This document shows, piece after piece, positions 23,881 through 34,879 of a stretch of DNA of 64,000 nucleotides (within the stretch, counting starts at the first letter, position 1; every line of letters begins with the position of its first letter). Under the pieces are notes generated by a model, which saw only the letters and a program-made list of their open reading frames with translations, did no database searches and was not told where the DNA came from. The position numbers and the translations under genes are program-made. This DNA comes from Cheiracanthium punctorium (Eukaryota > Arthropoda > Arachnida > Araneae > Cheiracanthiidae). The stretch is from positions 274,501-338,500 of the forward strand of contig JAWZYV010011614.1 in NCBI GenBank assembly GCA_038373885.1, given 5' to 3'.

Positions 23881-25021
23881 ATTTAACGAGAAATTTTTTT
23901 ATGAAAATCTGTATCATTTCAAACACTTTTCAAATATAGTAAGAATAGAGTAATTGATTTGATTTTCCTTGGTTTCCATTTTTAGAGCGTCCACATGTGT
24001 TCCATTACACGCCCCCCTTGCTTTTCACGTCCTTTAACTCGTCCGTAGACTCGCTTGACTCAAGGATAAGAGCCACTGCTCAGATTCTTCTTTGCTGCAT
24101 CTCCCTAGATTCTCAACGACAGAACTTGATGTAAACATCCTTTCTTTAGGAGTTGCAGAAGAAGGCCCCGATTCTCACTGAATATTTTGTGCGGCAGTTA
24201 ATATTACGTCGTAACGAAAGTTTCCCGCCACCGCAGATATGATCTCAGCAAACAGTTCGCGATGGCCTGTTTCCTCATATTTTGTCAAACGATTTTTGGC
24301 ATTTGAAAGTTATGTTTTTGGTCTCGCGCCCCCATGTTTCTGGGCCGAAGGCTTTGGAAAACTACCAAAACGTTGGCAGAAAATCATAGATGTGGGTGGT
24401 GATTACTACCCGCATTAACTTTTTGTTGGCGGAAAACTTTGGTTACAACCTGATATTTTCCCTCTTATAATGATAAAGTTTTCACTTAAATTTTACTCAT
24501 TTCGCCTTTTCTCATTGCTTGGTAGTTAGCCCCCCACTCTCTGGTTATGGGTTTGGTTGTTAATTCGTCCTTCCAATCATAGATGATAACGTTCAAAATT
24601 ATCCACTTTTTCTAGAATCGTAATTTCATTCTAGTTTTTTTTCTTTATAATTCGGTGGAAGCTATCCAGTTTCTGATCATGTCTTCAATCTGAGACCCCA
24701 AAATATCTTTACTAAGAACCTGATTACGTTGATGCCCGCCACTAGACAGATGTATGCAATCGTAGCCAGCGAGCATTTGTAAGTTAGAAACATTTGCTCT
24801 AGGGGATGAAAAAATCGAGAATTTGATGAAACAGCTCTCTGATTTTGGATAACTTGATGCGGTTTACCTTAAATTACGATACAGTACCGATTGTTCCTAA
24901 ATATAACTCTGGAGGCCAGCTCTCCCTTTTACGATTCTTATCGCAGAGACTGATGCCTCGGACATGTCGAGAGAACGGAAACTACAAGGAGTAGAAGGGC
25001 ATTCTTCTGGCAAAATTTAAG
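23881..25021. other. Unassigned, fairly complex sequence
   Basis: Less AT-skewed than its surroundings and free of obvious simple repeats. No open frame of note and no recognisable domain. It could be old transposon sequence or intronic or intergenic unique DNA. Confidence 0.3.
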
Positions 25022-25110
25022 ACATTTTAATGACCAGTTAGGATCAACCGAAAAAAGCTCATGTTCGAAAACCACAAACCCCTCCCCCCTCTATGTAACG
25101 CTTCTCTTCC
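25022..25110 (+). repeat. Partial copy of the ~300-bp 'aatgaccagtcgg' repeat
   Basis: 'aatgaccagttaggatcaaccgaaaa' type sequence followed by 'aaaccacaaa' aligns with the repeats at 35452, 38004 and 38274. The match fades where a different motif ('aaaccgcttgaccgattt') begins near 25113. Confidence 0.5.
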
Positions 25111-25789
25111 TAAACCGCTTGACCGATTTAGTTCAAATTTGGCATGGTTATAGGTGCCAATGGTGGCTAGGTATAAATCTGAAATCCAACCAGTCGGGTT
25201 GACCACGGAGGAATAATCACCGAAAAACCTGCTGCCATTAATTTTCAATGGAGATATTAGAAGAATTATTCTATATCTCAATTACTCGCTCTGCGCGCTC
25301 ATTGAACCTAGGACATTGGTCAAGGTCACGATGCTGATCAGTTTAAAAAAAAAAGAAAATCCGAAATCGGAAATCACCGAAAAAATTTCAACTTGAAAGA
25401 GATAACTGCTCGCAATTCGCTCAGCTCAACGTAGTATGCGCGATACGTCATGCGGACGTAGTTGGTACTATCCAGAAGTGTGTTCGATGTATCAAACGGT
25501 GACAACAGTAAATGATTAACTGGAATCAAACTTCATCAAAGGAGAAGTGTCTGATCCTTTTTATGTCGAGGCAGTTGACGATAGACTGTGAAAGAGGAAG
25601 CCTACGTCTTCTTCTAGAGTAGGAGAATTATCTTTAATCGAAAAGCTTTGCCAGACGAAACATTCGTCGTCAAGTCTGTCCATATTTGCTGTATTGTTTT
25701 AACCAAGTTAGTTATTTTTAACTGAGGAAAAGTTATCAATATTTTTCCCTAAATTGCATCTACCCTCAGAATATCATTAATTTAACGTT

Positions 25790-26226
25790 CACTAGCGCAC
25801 CCAGGATTTTGGTTTAGGGGGTCTGGCATTACAAATACTTCTGAACTCTACGTAGATTATAGTTATTTCAGTTCTCTTATAACGTCAAAATATTCATTAC
25901 CACTTGCCCATAGAGCACAAGCCAACTATCAGCGTAACTCGTTAGAGTCATAAATAATTATCCAATCTTTTCAGTGATGTTGTACCCAAGTTTAACTTAT
26001 TTTACACACCAACTGTAAGTATTTATTTAAAAACCAACATTCCCCCCTCCCCTTTTAATTAATCCCCCTACAAAAAATTAGAAAAAATTTGACGACGATT
26101 TTTTAAAATAAAATATTTTTATACATTAGTGACATTTTTCAATTTTTAAAGCTTTCCGCATCTAACTCTCCGGGTTAGGGGGGGGGGCATTAGCCCCCAT
26201 AGCCCCCCTCCGTGGGTGCTCCTATG
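25790..26226. mobile_element. hAT-like element carrying a pogo-like insert, copy 2
   Basis: Same order as 20539-20970: left end CACTAGCGCACCCAGGATTT, right end with 'gccccccatagcccccctccg'-type sequence, and inside it 'cttataacgtcaaaatatt' and 'ccacttgcccatagagcaca', shared almost word for word. The flanking 8-mers (ttaacgtt and aaagtgtt) agree only weakly, so the target duplication has decayed. Confidence 0.6.
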
Positions 26227-26330
26227 AAAGTGTTACTCATGACCTCCTAATCGGTTGCCACACACGTTCGCTAAGATTTGTGGTTTACGGAAAATTCGAT
26301 GTGAATCTCAAGCAGTGAATTTCTGTACTG

Positions 26331-26990
26331 TGCAGGGTATCCAAATAACACAAACTTAGGCTTTTATTCCCTAAATATGGATTATAGATATATACAATAA
26401 ATTGCAAAGTTACGTAAAAAAAAGGTACAGAATTTGATAGTGCTGATTTAAATTTTCAGGAGATTAAATCTACATAAATACTAAATTTAAACGTTTATAA
26501 GGCTCCCGCACAAAAAAATTCCAGTAGTAAAATGTGACCCATACATTAATGAGGTGATGGACAAAATTCCAGCATTTCATCATGAAAAGGCTCAGAGATT
26601 TCTTTAAACAAAATTGACCAAGAGTTATACCAAAACCAAAAGCAGTAAAAGTATTATGTATTCATGCAATTATTGTTTCTTTTCGTAATTTATGTGCATC
26701 TTCCGATATGATTTTTTTTTCCTCATCGACAGTCATTGAAAAGTCAACATATAGTTCAAGTCAACATACATTTATTTTCATATCTGATCCTTTTCAGGAT
26801 GAAAAACTGAAATTTTATACATCACCTCACTGATGTATGGGGGGTACAAACACATTTTACAAATTCAGAATTATTTTTGTTCGTGATACATATAAAATTT
26901 TAAATGATTCAGATTTATTATCCAGAAAATTTTAATTGATACCATAAAAATATCAATTAAAATTTGTTGAGTGTTTTTTGGTACCCCGCA
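26331..26990. mobile_element. Foldback element, copy 2
   Basis: Outer ends pair: left TGCAGGGTATCCAAATAACA, complemented right TGCGGGGTACCAAAAAACAC. Inside, arms of about 200 bp (26355-26600 and 26770-26970) are inverted and match the arms of copy 1 (1459-2135), for example 'ataaggctcccgcacaa' and 'gatgtatgggg'. No coding capacity and no clear target duplication. Confidence 0.7.
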
Positions 26991-26991
26991 T

Positions 26992-27579
26992 GGTAAAAAC
27001 TACATATATAAAAAATAATAAAAATAAATGCTGAGGAAGATCACTAAAACTAAGTTACTAGCCAAATTTTTATGTAAAACTGCTGTAATTCCAATCACTG
27101 CTAAAGTATAAATTCAATAATTTTTTTCCCATCAGAAATGCTCAAATTATACAAACCGTCAAAGAAATGAAATTAATATTGTAGAAGGTTACTGAAGAGC
27201 TGAGATAGACTTTATTCTTCTAGTCCAGCATATACTTAGGACTTGACGTTCCCAAATGTCAAAGGATTACGCAAAGCCGATTAGGCGAACCGTTTCATTC
27301 TAATGTTTCAGACATGTCCTCGTGCTTTATCTGTCTTGAGACTGGGAGCTCGAATCGGTGTTTATGTATCTTCAGCTACGGATTTTACACCGGGAATTTC
27401 GAAATCGATGTACGAAGTTACATTTATTATTTGCATATCCAGACTGCGGTAAAAATTTGCTGTAATTCTTCTAAAAATATTAGAAGTGTGCGAGATCGAA
27501 GTGAAGCTGCAAAGTAAATCGCTGAAAAGTAAAGTTCAACGACTATTCGAATACACGTTGCCACTAGTATTTGGAGATA
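26992..27579. other. Unassigned sequence
   Basis: No recognisable gene or repeat; a 67-codon open frame at 27314-27517 shows no domain. Confidence 0.3.
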
Positions 27580-27587
27580 AACAGAGT

Positions 27588-27874
27588 CAGTAGCGGATCC
27601 AGGTAAGGGGCTTAGGGGCTTAAGCAACCCCCTCCCTTCGCCCCCCCAAAAAAAAGACATTGCTTCCGGGTAACATTTTGTTTCATTCTACACTTTGTTT
27701 ACATAAAATAAGTTTTTTTTTTAGTTTTTATAAATTGGCTTCTCCTAAAAAGAATTTACATTGCTTTCTCATAAGATTTTGCTTTATTCTGCATTTTACT
27801 TGGGTCATATAACCTTTAATAAAAAAAAAAAAAGTTATCCCCTCCCAAAACTAATTTAGCTGTATCCGGCACTG
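27588..27874. mobile_element. hAT MITE, CAGTAGCGGATCCAGG type
   Basis: Left end CAGTAGCGGATCCAGG, complemented right end CAGTGCCGGATACAGC. Flanking 8-mers are aacagagt (27580-27587) and aactgagt (27875-27882), 7 of 8 identical. C/G tracts lie just inside the left end. The 287-bp body is non-coding. Related solo ends occur near 54311 and 58806. Confidence 0.85.
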
Positions 27875-28035
27875 AACTGAGTTAAGTTTTATTGTTTACT
27901 AGCCGCCTCCAGCGACCAGTCGGTTCGCCAACTTAATAAATCTTGTTCGGAGAGAATCTTGTTTCTCATCAGCTTCCATAGCATACTGAAATCTCTCTGA
28001 TTCTGGGTGGAATTTAAAATTAAAATGGTTACAAA

Positions 28036-28187
28036 CAGAAGCGGCCCTAGAGTAAGTGGCGCCCCCGCTAACGTAAACAAGAAGCCCGCTTTTATGTTCT
28101 ACTTAATTTTTGAGTTCGAAATGACGCCCATTCGAAGCCGGCCCCCGATGCGATGCTTATCTTGCTTACCGTGTCGAGCAGTCCCTG
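28036..28187. mobile_element. Short hAT-like MITE
   Basis: Left end CAGAAGCGGCCC, complemented right end CAGGGACTGCTC, differing mainly by transitions. Flanks gttacaaa (28028-28035) and gttagaaa (28188-28195) match at 7 of 8 positions. Interior 'tggcgcccccgc' and 'gacgcccattcgaagccggc' wording is typical of this hAT group. 152 bp. Confidence 0.7.
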
Positions 28188-28299
28188 GTTAGAAAAATAA
28201 GATGGTTTAATGATAAAAATCTACAAAATTAGAAATTAATTTCGTCCTATATTCATTCTGAAGAACTTCTGGATATAGTGGCCGTTATGAAAACAACAG

Positions 28300-28438
28300 A
28301 AAAAAAAAAGTAAGAAAATCTGAAGCACTTTCAGATTTTAAATACGCACTAGAGTGCTTTATATCAAAAGCGTATCATAATTCATGCGTCTTTCCTTATT
28401 CCATTTAGTTGGAAAGTGTATCATTATTCATGAGTGTG
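28300..28438. repeat. Detached copy of the 7.7-kb repeat leader
   Basis: 'aagtaagaaaatctgaagca', 'ttttaaatacgcactagagt' and 'ggaaagtgtatcattattca' match 7678-7815 closely and in the same order. Confidence 0.75.
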
Positions 28439-29808
28439 ATTAAACTAAATTAAAACTGATATTTCTAACATCCTTTTTCTGGGTGTAATATAATAGAAAT
28501 AAAATGGGAACAAAGATGCAAAGAAAAATGCTCAATTCGAACTGAATGAAAATATCAAAAACGTATTCTCAGGTGTATTCTTTATCCAAGTCAGGCGTAG
28601 CAGGAGTTAAAATGATTTTATTTATTAAAATCTGCGTACTTTATAAATTTGAGCCATCTGTCGACGACTCTGTAAAATAAAAACTCAATTGTATTCATTC
28701 TTTGGATAAAAGATAGTTTTTTTTGTATATTATAGGAACAGTTTTTTTTTTCGCGCATTAAAAAGTAGCCTATATATGTTAATCCAGGACTTTAACTGTC
28801 TTAACATATATAGGACTTTAACTGTCTTAACATTCCAAATTCCACCCAAATCTGTCGAACCGTTTCAGCGTGAAAGAGTAATAAACATTCATACAAACAC
28901 TGACATTTATATATTAGTAGGATAGGATTGTGGCGCTTCAATCGTTTATAGGGTCATTTCTTTTTTCTAGTAAAAATATGTTCAAAATTTTTTTGAATTG
29001 AGAATCAATTACAAAAGCAACTCAATTATCTTATTACCTAAAATTAATTAGATTTTTAGGATCATTATATTTTAATGGGAAGTACTTCCCACCGCCCACT
29101 GAGAGCTATTCAAAGGTAGGACTGACATCTTACATTTTGTATTTCTTTTTATGTCGCATTACATCATGTTTATAAAATATAATTTGCAAATACAAATATC
29201 TACAAAATGAATTACAAATTAGACATACTTTTTATTCAAACATGTAAGAATTTATAGATATTATGAAATTTCAGAAAACACATACATTAACACCTGTGCT
29301 TATAAATAACCGAATTCATAAATTCTGTGTATATGAATACAAATAAACTTGGTGAGAAATGATACAATGAACGAACACATAATGCACAAGAGAGAATAAA
29401 TCCACATTATTGGCCTGTCTTCTTGACCCCGGTCTAACCTTTACTGTTATCCAAATATTTGTAAATAAAGCTCTACATTAGTTTTTATATTTTTAAGTTT
29501 TCTGCAGATGGCAGCAGAAATCAAAATAGTGGGAAGTGAAGAAATAGCTTCCCATCGACATTTAAAAATTAATGAAGTTGGTGGGAAGTATACTTCTCAA
29601 GGCTTTGTGAAGGGTTAAAATCAACACTTATGCAGTTTTGTTTAACAATGATTGCTTCCTCTAACCATTTAAGTAGTTTTATATTAATCTAAATGGTGCA
29701 AGTTTGAACCAAAATTACCGTTAATGGTCGAAATAATATGCAGAAATTCAACTATTTACGACTGTTGCGCTTTTTTACTAGATGAATAACGAATATATAT
29801 ACATATAA
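28439..29808. other. Unassigned AT-rich stretch with repeat debris
   Basis: 'atatgttaatccaggactt'/'catatataggacttta' is a short local duplication near 28776-28822. 'gaaccgtttcagcgtgaaagag' followed by 'atattagtagga' (28858-28922) resembles the end of an invertebrate dispersed repeat, but I cannot assign it. GGGAAGTACTTCCC near 29078-29091 is a perfect palindrome, and a related GGGAAGTATACTTC lies near 29583. Confidence 0.35.
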
Positions 29809-31022
29809 CTAGCTGAAGTACCCGTCGTTGAAGGGTTAGTAGATAATGCAAATTATCAAAAAGCTTGAATCTTTGTCAGCATTGAAGGTGTATAAATAGT
29901 ATATCAGCATGGATATAATATATTAGCAATAGTACATATATAAAAATTATATCTTCTGTGTATTGTTAAAATATTACAGGTTTGGAAGTAACAAAGTGAT
30001 CAGTAAATTTGACTATTACAGAGAACTTCTTTCTGTTTAAAAAAAAATTAAATTTTATTCTGGTTGAATGAAGTTTTCAAATCAAGAGGTCATTCCTAAC
30101 CCGCAACTAATTTTGTTTGATCCATTGTAAATATTTTAACATTATTTCTTGAAAACATTTCGCGCAATTTTCGCAAAATCTAAAAAGACAATTAAATATT
30201 AAAAAAATTTCAGTTTTTGCTCTTTTAACCGTTGCTGATCATGTTTCTACACTTCATTGTATTCTCTTAATCCATTTTTAAGGAATGCGAGAACAAACAT
30301 TTGTACGATTTTCGCAAAATCCCAAAATCTATGAAATATTTAAAACTGTTTTGGCATCTGGAGTTCTAATTAACTCGCATCTAACATAATTCCAAATTTT
30401 ATTGTACCACATTGCCATTTTTCAGGAATAGCGCAAACATGTACTGAATTTTCACAAAATCTCAAAATCTATTAAAAAAATTTAAAATATTTTGACACAA
30501 AAATTCAAATGACCACCAGTGACAATACTAAATTTTATTTCACTCGCCTCGGTGGTTTATATACGTAATCGATAAATATTTTCATATTTTGAACAATTTT
30601 TGCAAAATCTCAAAACATAATCAAAATTTTTAGACAATTTGATACCTATCCCAGACAGCACAGCAAACTTGCATCAAACTTGCAGCAAGCTTGATTTATC
30701 AAGTCAATAAGCTTGAAAATTCCAATCGTGTAAGCTCGATGCAAGCTTGAATCAAGTGCTCTAGTTTACACTTGCCCAGCTTGCATTAAGCTTGACATTT
30801 CAAGCTTAATTTCAAGCGTTCTAGTTTACACTTGCCCAGCTTGCATTAAGCTTGACATTTCAAGCTTGAATCAAGCTTAATTTCAAGCTTAAAAAATTTT
30901 CCAAAAAAAAAAAAAAGTTAAACACACGGGGCGCCCCACATCATTTATTTTTCCGCGCATTTTCCCCCTCTACGCTGAAATTTCAATTTAATTTAATCTG
31001 TTTCCATCGAGTGTTCGTCGCT

Positions 31023-31077
31023 GGGATAGAACCCGGGCTCTTTTGCTTCGTATACGAGCACGCTATCCATTCCGCCA
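31023..31077 (-). other. tRNA-like segment inside copy 1
   Basis: Minus strand: box A TGGCGGAATGG (31067-31077) and box B-like GGGTTCTATCCC (31023-31034) at tRNA spacing, with a possible anticodon arm around GCTCGTATACGAAGC. The acceptor and T stems pair poorly. Copy 2 of the element has a different tRNA-like sequence at the same place. Confidence 0.5.
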
Positions 31078-31774
31078 CCGTAGCCTTGCGCAGCTGTGAC
31101 TAAAGTTTGAAGTGACTTACCACGCTGTTTTCTCTTCAAATTGATAAGTGGGCGATGTGTTATTTGTTTCTTTTATTTTTCCATGGGATGCATCAGAATT
31201 AAAATAATGAATCAAAATAAATTAAATTAAAATCAAAATTAAAAAAAAACACGCTTTAAAACTTTCAGTACCGCAACACTCATGAAGCAATACTCCTGGC
31301 CAAAATCGAGACAAACGACTGATTTTGAAATCAATTTCGTAGTATAATTGTATTTTATTTTGAAGAGTTTCCATATTTGGAAATATAGAATGGGTTTACT
31401 TAACACAAATTTTGTGTTAAGTAATCTGAAATGAAAGAAACAGATAGTTAAACGTTACTTCGAAATGCTATATCACAGTTACTAACATGTATGGAATACA
31501 AACACTTAAGTCATTTTTATAAATATTTCTTAAAATAACAAATAATTGAAAAATTTTGCTATTTTTTAACGCTAAAAATTCTCTTTACAAATGTTGATAT
31601 TGAACATTTCAAAGAATTAAAAATAAGTAAAAATTAATTTATGCAAACGTAAATTTGAATTATTTTCATTGTTCATACTTTATAATTAAAAAAATTATTT
31701 AACTTCTGAATTTTTTTAATCCTTTGTAATTTTATTTTAAAATTACAAAAGTGTAAGATGTAAGATTTTTGGGC

Positions 31775-31834
31775 CCTAAAATCTGTAGGCCCTGGGCAGT
31801 TGCCCCGTTTGCCCTGCCGGTAAGATGGCACAGG
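31775..31834. mobile_element. Probable hAT right end nested in copy 1
   Basis: 'ggccctgggcagttgcccc' then 'gtttgccctgccgg' and 'gatggcacagg' resembles hAT ends that begin CAG..GCC.TCTTA. It lies in the extra ~490 bp that copy 1 has relative to copy 2. The matching left end was not found. Confidence 0.35.
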
Positions 31835-32615
31835 TAATATAAAATAAAACACATCTTTTACGAACTTTCAGCAAATATTAGGACGCTAGACAATTAATGT
31901 CCATTCTCTTTCACAGATGGCGCCATCAACGCTCCTTTAAAAAGGAAAAATTACGCGAGTATCAATTTTCAAGCTTAAATCAAGCTGTATTTAAACTTGA
32001 CAATTCAACTTGACTCCTGCAAGCTTGCTGCCAGCTTAGAATGAGTTGAACTGTCAAGCTTGCATTAGTGCGTCAAATTCAAAGAAATGTCAAACTTGAT
32101 TTAAGCTTATGTGCTGTTTGGGATAGTTTTAGTTGAGTGACCTGCTATCATGTCATTCAGTTTTATTTCATTCGCTTCAGTCATTTTTTACATGATGCGC
32201 GAACAAAAATTTACGCAGTTTGAAACGATTTTCGCAAAATCTCAAAATTTAATCAAGATTTTTTTTAAAAAATTCGACTCCTCTATTTTATGTTGAGTGA
32301 CCACCTATCGCCTGTGGCCACCAAATTTCATTTCATTTTCTTCCGTCTTTTTGATGAGATGCGCGAACAAAAGAAGAGTCACGGACAGAATGACAGAACT
32401 ACAGAATGACAGACAAACTTTTTCTTGAGGGTCGTACTGGATTCCCAGGTGCTTGATACAGATATATATCTCTAAATGTTTGAATTCCAAGTAATGTACA
32501 GACAAAAGTCTAATTTTATTTATAAAGATATGTCTAAAGACACCCATTTCAATCACATAGCAAATGAGACTTGACAGCCAATCTAATTAAATACAAGTGG
32601 ATTCTGAAGGTATTG

Positions 32616-33598
32616 CCCAGACAGCACAGCAAACTTGCATCAAACTTGCACTAAGCTTGATTTATCAAGTCAATAAACTTGAATTAAGCTTGAAAATTTC
32701 AAGCGTGTAAGCTTAATACAAGCTTGAATCAAGTGTTCAAGTTTACACTTGCCCAACTTGCATTAAGCTTAACATAGCAAGCTTGAATCAAGCTTGACAT
32801 AGCAAGCTTAATTTCAAGCTTAAAAAATTCCCCCCCCCCAAAAAAAAATTCCTAAATACACGGGGCGCCCGTAGGCAGACTCGCCCCACATATTTTATTT
32901 TTCCACGCATTTTCCCCCCCTACGCTGAAATTTAAAGTTATTTTAATCTGTTTCCATCAAGCGTCCGCGATCGAATTCGGGACCTAAGGTCTGGGAAGCC
33001 AGCGTCCTAACCACTCAGCTAACCTCACTTGAGCTGATGTGACTAAAGTTTGAAATGACTGTTATGGTTATCACGCCGTTTTCTGGCGAGATGGATCAGT
33101 GGCCCATGCCGATTTGTCTCTTTTATTTTTCCATGAGATGAATCAAAATTAAAATAATGTTATGTGTAATTTATAGACTCTACTAATAGGAAAATAAGCA
33201 TAATATAAACTTAAAAGCAGCACACGTTTTAAAACTTTCAAAATCGCGACACTCATGTTGGGCAATATTGGTCAAAATCGAGACAAACGACTCAATTTGA
33301 AATCAATTTCGTAGTATAATTGTATTTTATTTTGAAGAATTTCAATATTTGGAAATACCGAATCTTTTTTTTTTTTTTAATTCTATGGTCAAGTTTATTT
33401 ATGACTGATGATAAATTATTTGTTATGTGGATGTGGCTTTCCAAATCAAGCAGTCATCAAGCTGCATTCGAGCTTGACAGTTCAAATGACTTCTCAAAGC
33501 TTGCTGCAAGCTTAAAATGAATTGAACTGTCAAGCTTGCATTAATACGTCAAATTCAAAGCAATGCCAAGCTTGATTTAAGCTTATGTGCTGTCTGGG
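32616..33598. mobile_element. AAGCTTG-rich TIR element, copy 2
   Basis: Ends CCCAGACAGCACA on both sides (exact inverted match), flanked by TG on both sides (32614-32615, 33599-33600). The arrangement is as in copy 1: AAGCTTG-dense left arm, a C-run followed by 'cacggggcgccc', a tRNA-like segment, 'gagacaaacgactcaatttg', and an AAGCTTG-dense right arm. It is about 490 bp shorter because it lacks the insert present in copy 1. Non-coding. Confidence 0.8.
32968..33022 (-). other. tRNA-like segment inside copy 2
   Basis: Minus strand: TTAGCTGAGTGG box A (33011-33022) and GAATTCGATCG box B-like (32968-32978), with GGCTTCCCAG in the anticodon-arm position. The sequence is clearly different from the tRNA-like segment in copy 1, although the element sequence on both sides matches. 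Confidence 0.5.
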
Positions 33599-33600
33599 TG

Positions 33601-34762
33601 AAACTGGATACTGCGATAAAATACTTTGATCTTGTGTTAGAATTTGTTTGGGAATTTTGAAAGGCTATGAATGAAAAAATAAATACCTGTTAGGGTAATC
33701 ATACAGTTTTATTCCGTGATTATTGAAATAGTGCTCGAAATGCTTTGAAAATTTTGATTTTGATTTAGTTGTAGAGAGGTATTTTTCAGCATTTCTTTGA
33801 AAGTTACTTTGTAAATAATATGAAATAGGCTTTTTAATTTGTTATTTTCTGTTACTTAATATTTAAATATTTATTCCAATACAGATACTGATTTTCAGTT
33901 TCGCTAACATCAACGCTTTCCTAGTTCTTCAAAGCTTTAAACTCACTCCTAAGTTAGCTGATAAAATAGACAAAGGCTCGACCATAAAAGTATGTACTAT
34001 TTAGTGGCATATAAAACAGCACAACAGTTGTACAGTACACGCTTAATTCAAACGAGCAAAATTCGATCATTCGGAGAGAATTTTCGATCCTTTCCGTACT
34101 TGAAAGTGCACTTATCTTTTACGTTTTCCGAACTCTGAGCGGAGCGAAATTTTCGGGGCGAACGTAATCAGTATTTTGGTAAACAGGAAGTGGGGGTGAG
34201 GATTTCGCGGAAAAGGAGTACTTAAAGAGCATTTTTGCGTTAATACTGTGGGTTTCGATGTAAAAAGGTCGAAACTGACAATTTTTTTTCTTTCACTCCC
34301 TCTTTGATCGTTATTTTAGCTCCTTTGAATTAAGCGTGTGAAGGAGCCGAAAAAGAGTCAAGGACTAAATGAAGGACTAATATCATTTGTCAAGGACTAA
34401 TATCATTTGTTTAAAATTTATGAAGATTAGCATTTTAAGTTAAAAGAACCTAAAAAGGAATTCTTGTAGGATCATCAGGAAGCAATATGTATTGTATTTG
34501 GAATATTCATTTTCGTATTTGTGTGCTTGGATTGTAAAATATGCTTATAAATCATTCGAATGAAATGGACAACACAGAAACAGGTTTTCCTATCACTGAG
34601 AAAGAAAATTTAAACAGCCAAGGGACTGAGTGGAAATCGAACACCCCCCCCCCCCCGACCGCCCTCTTCGAGATTAGCGTAGAGAAGGGCAGGTCCTTAA
34701 CCTCCAAGTCACCGGCCCCCCAGAAACCAATCAAAGTTAAAATAAGTAATGCAACGTCATAA
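33601..34762. other. Unassigned sequence
   Basis: No gene recognised. 34080-34260 is less AT-rich and has CpG-containing words ('gagcggagcgaaattttcg'). A C-run near 34645-34656 gives chance open frames on both strands. Confidence 0.3.
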
Positions 34763-34806
34763 TGCATCAGACATTTTCGGTTTATAAACCGAAAATGTCT
34801 GATGCA
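34763..34806. repeat. Perfect 44-bp palindrome
   Basis: The 22 bases from 34763 are exactly complemented by the next 22, with no spacer. The centre is TTTATAAA and each arm contains TGCATCAGACATTTTCGG. The symmetry stops at the next base on both sides. No related copy seen in the window. Confidence 0.95.
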
Positions 34807-34879
34807 ATGCTGCACTTTCAACGACACTAGGATTACAGCGTTTTAACATTCTCTAAATTCAGTTTTGTCATAAATGTCC

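Larger units (their letters stand above)
30650..32122. mobile_element. AAGCTTG-rich TIR element, copy 1
   Basis: Inverted ends CCCAGACAGCACA and, complemented, CCCAAACAGCACA. The first ~240 bp and last ~160 bp are packed with AAGCTTGA/TCAAGCTT words in both orientations: nine AAGCTT in 30690-30895, partly through an exact 60-bp tandem duplication beginning near 30761. Flanks are AT on both sides (30648-30649, 32123-32124). Removing the element with one AT restores the Helitron sequence around CCTAT|AGTTTTAG, so a 2-bp duplication is supported. Within it are a tRNA-like segment (31023-31077) and a probable hAT remnant (to about 31834) missing from copy 2. No transposase frame. The 2-bp duplication would allow ISL2EU-like or an unusual Tc/mariner-like origin; I cannot decide. 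Confidence 0.8.
29809..32528 (-). mobile_element. Helitron, reverse orientation, interrupted
   Basis: Complementing this interval, it starts TCTTTATAAATAAAATTAGA after an A and ends in CTAG followed by T, with a decayed hairpin (ACCC...GGGT) about 8 bp before CTAG. Internal sequence ('gattttcgcaaaatctcaaa', repeated) and ends match the intact Helitron at 60130-61300. No Rep/helicase coding sequence. It is split by the AAGCTTG-rich element at 30650-32122. Confidence 0.85.

Noticed and set aside
28858..28925. 3' end of a non-LTR retrotransposon ('atattagtagga')
   Set aside because: Wording is reminiscent of invertebrate dispersed repeats, but there is no adjacent reverse transcriptase sequence or tail to support a class.
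29040..29620. Possible piggyBac-like MITE ending in GAAGGGTTAA at 29611-29620
   Set aside because: The right side is plausible and GGGAAGTACTTCCC-like words occur at both sides, but no matching CCC end with TTAA could be placed on the left.
31015..31085. Functional tRNA gene
   Set aside because: Box A and B are good but acceptor and T stems pair poorly, and it sits inside a transposon copy, so it is treated as tRNA-like.
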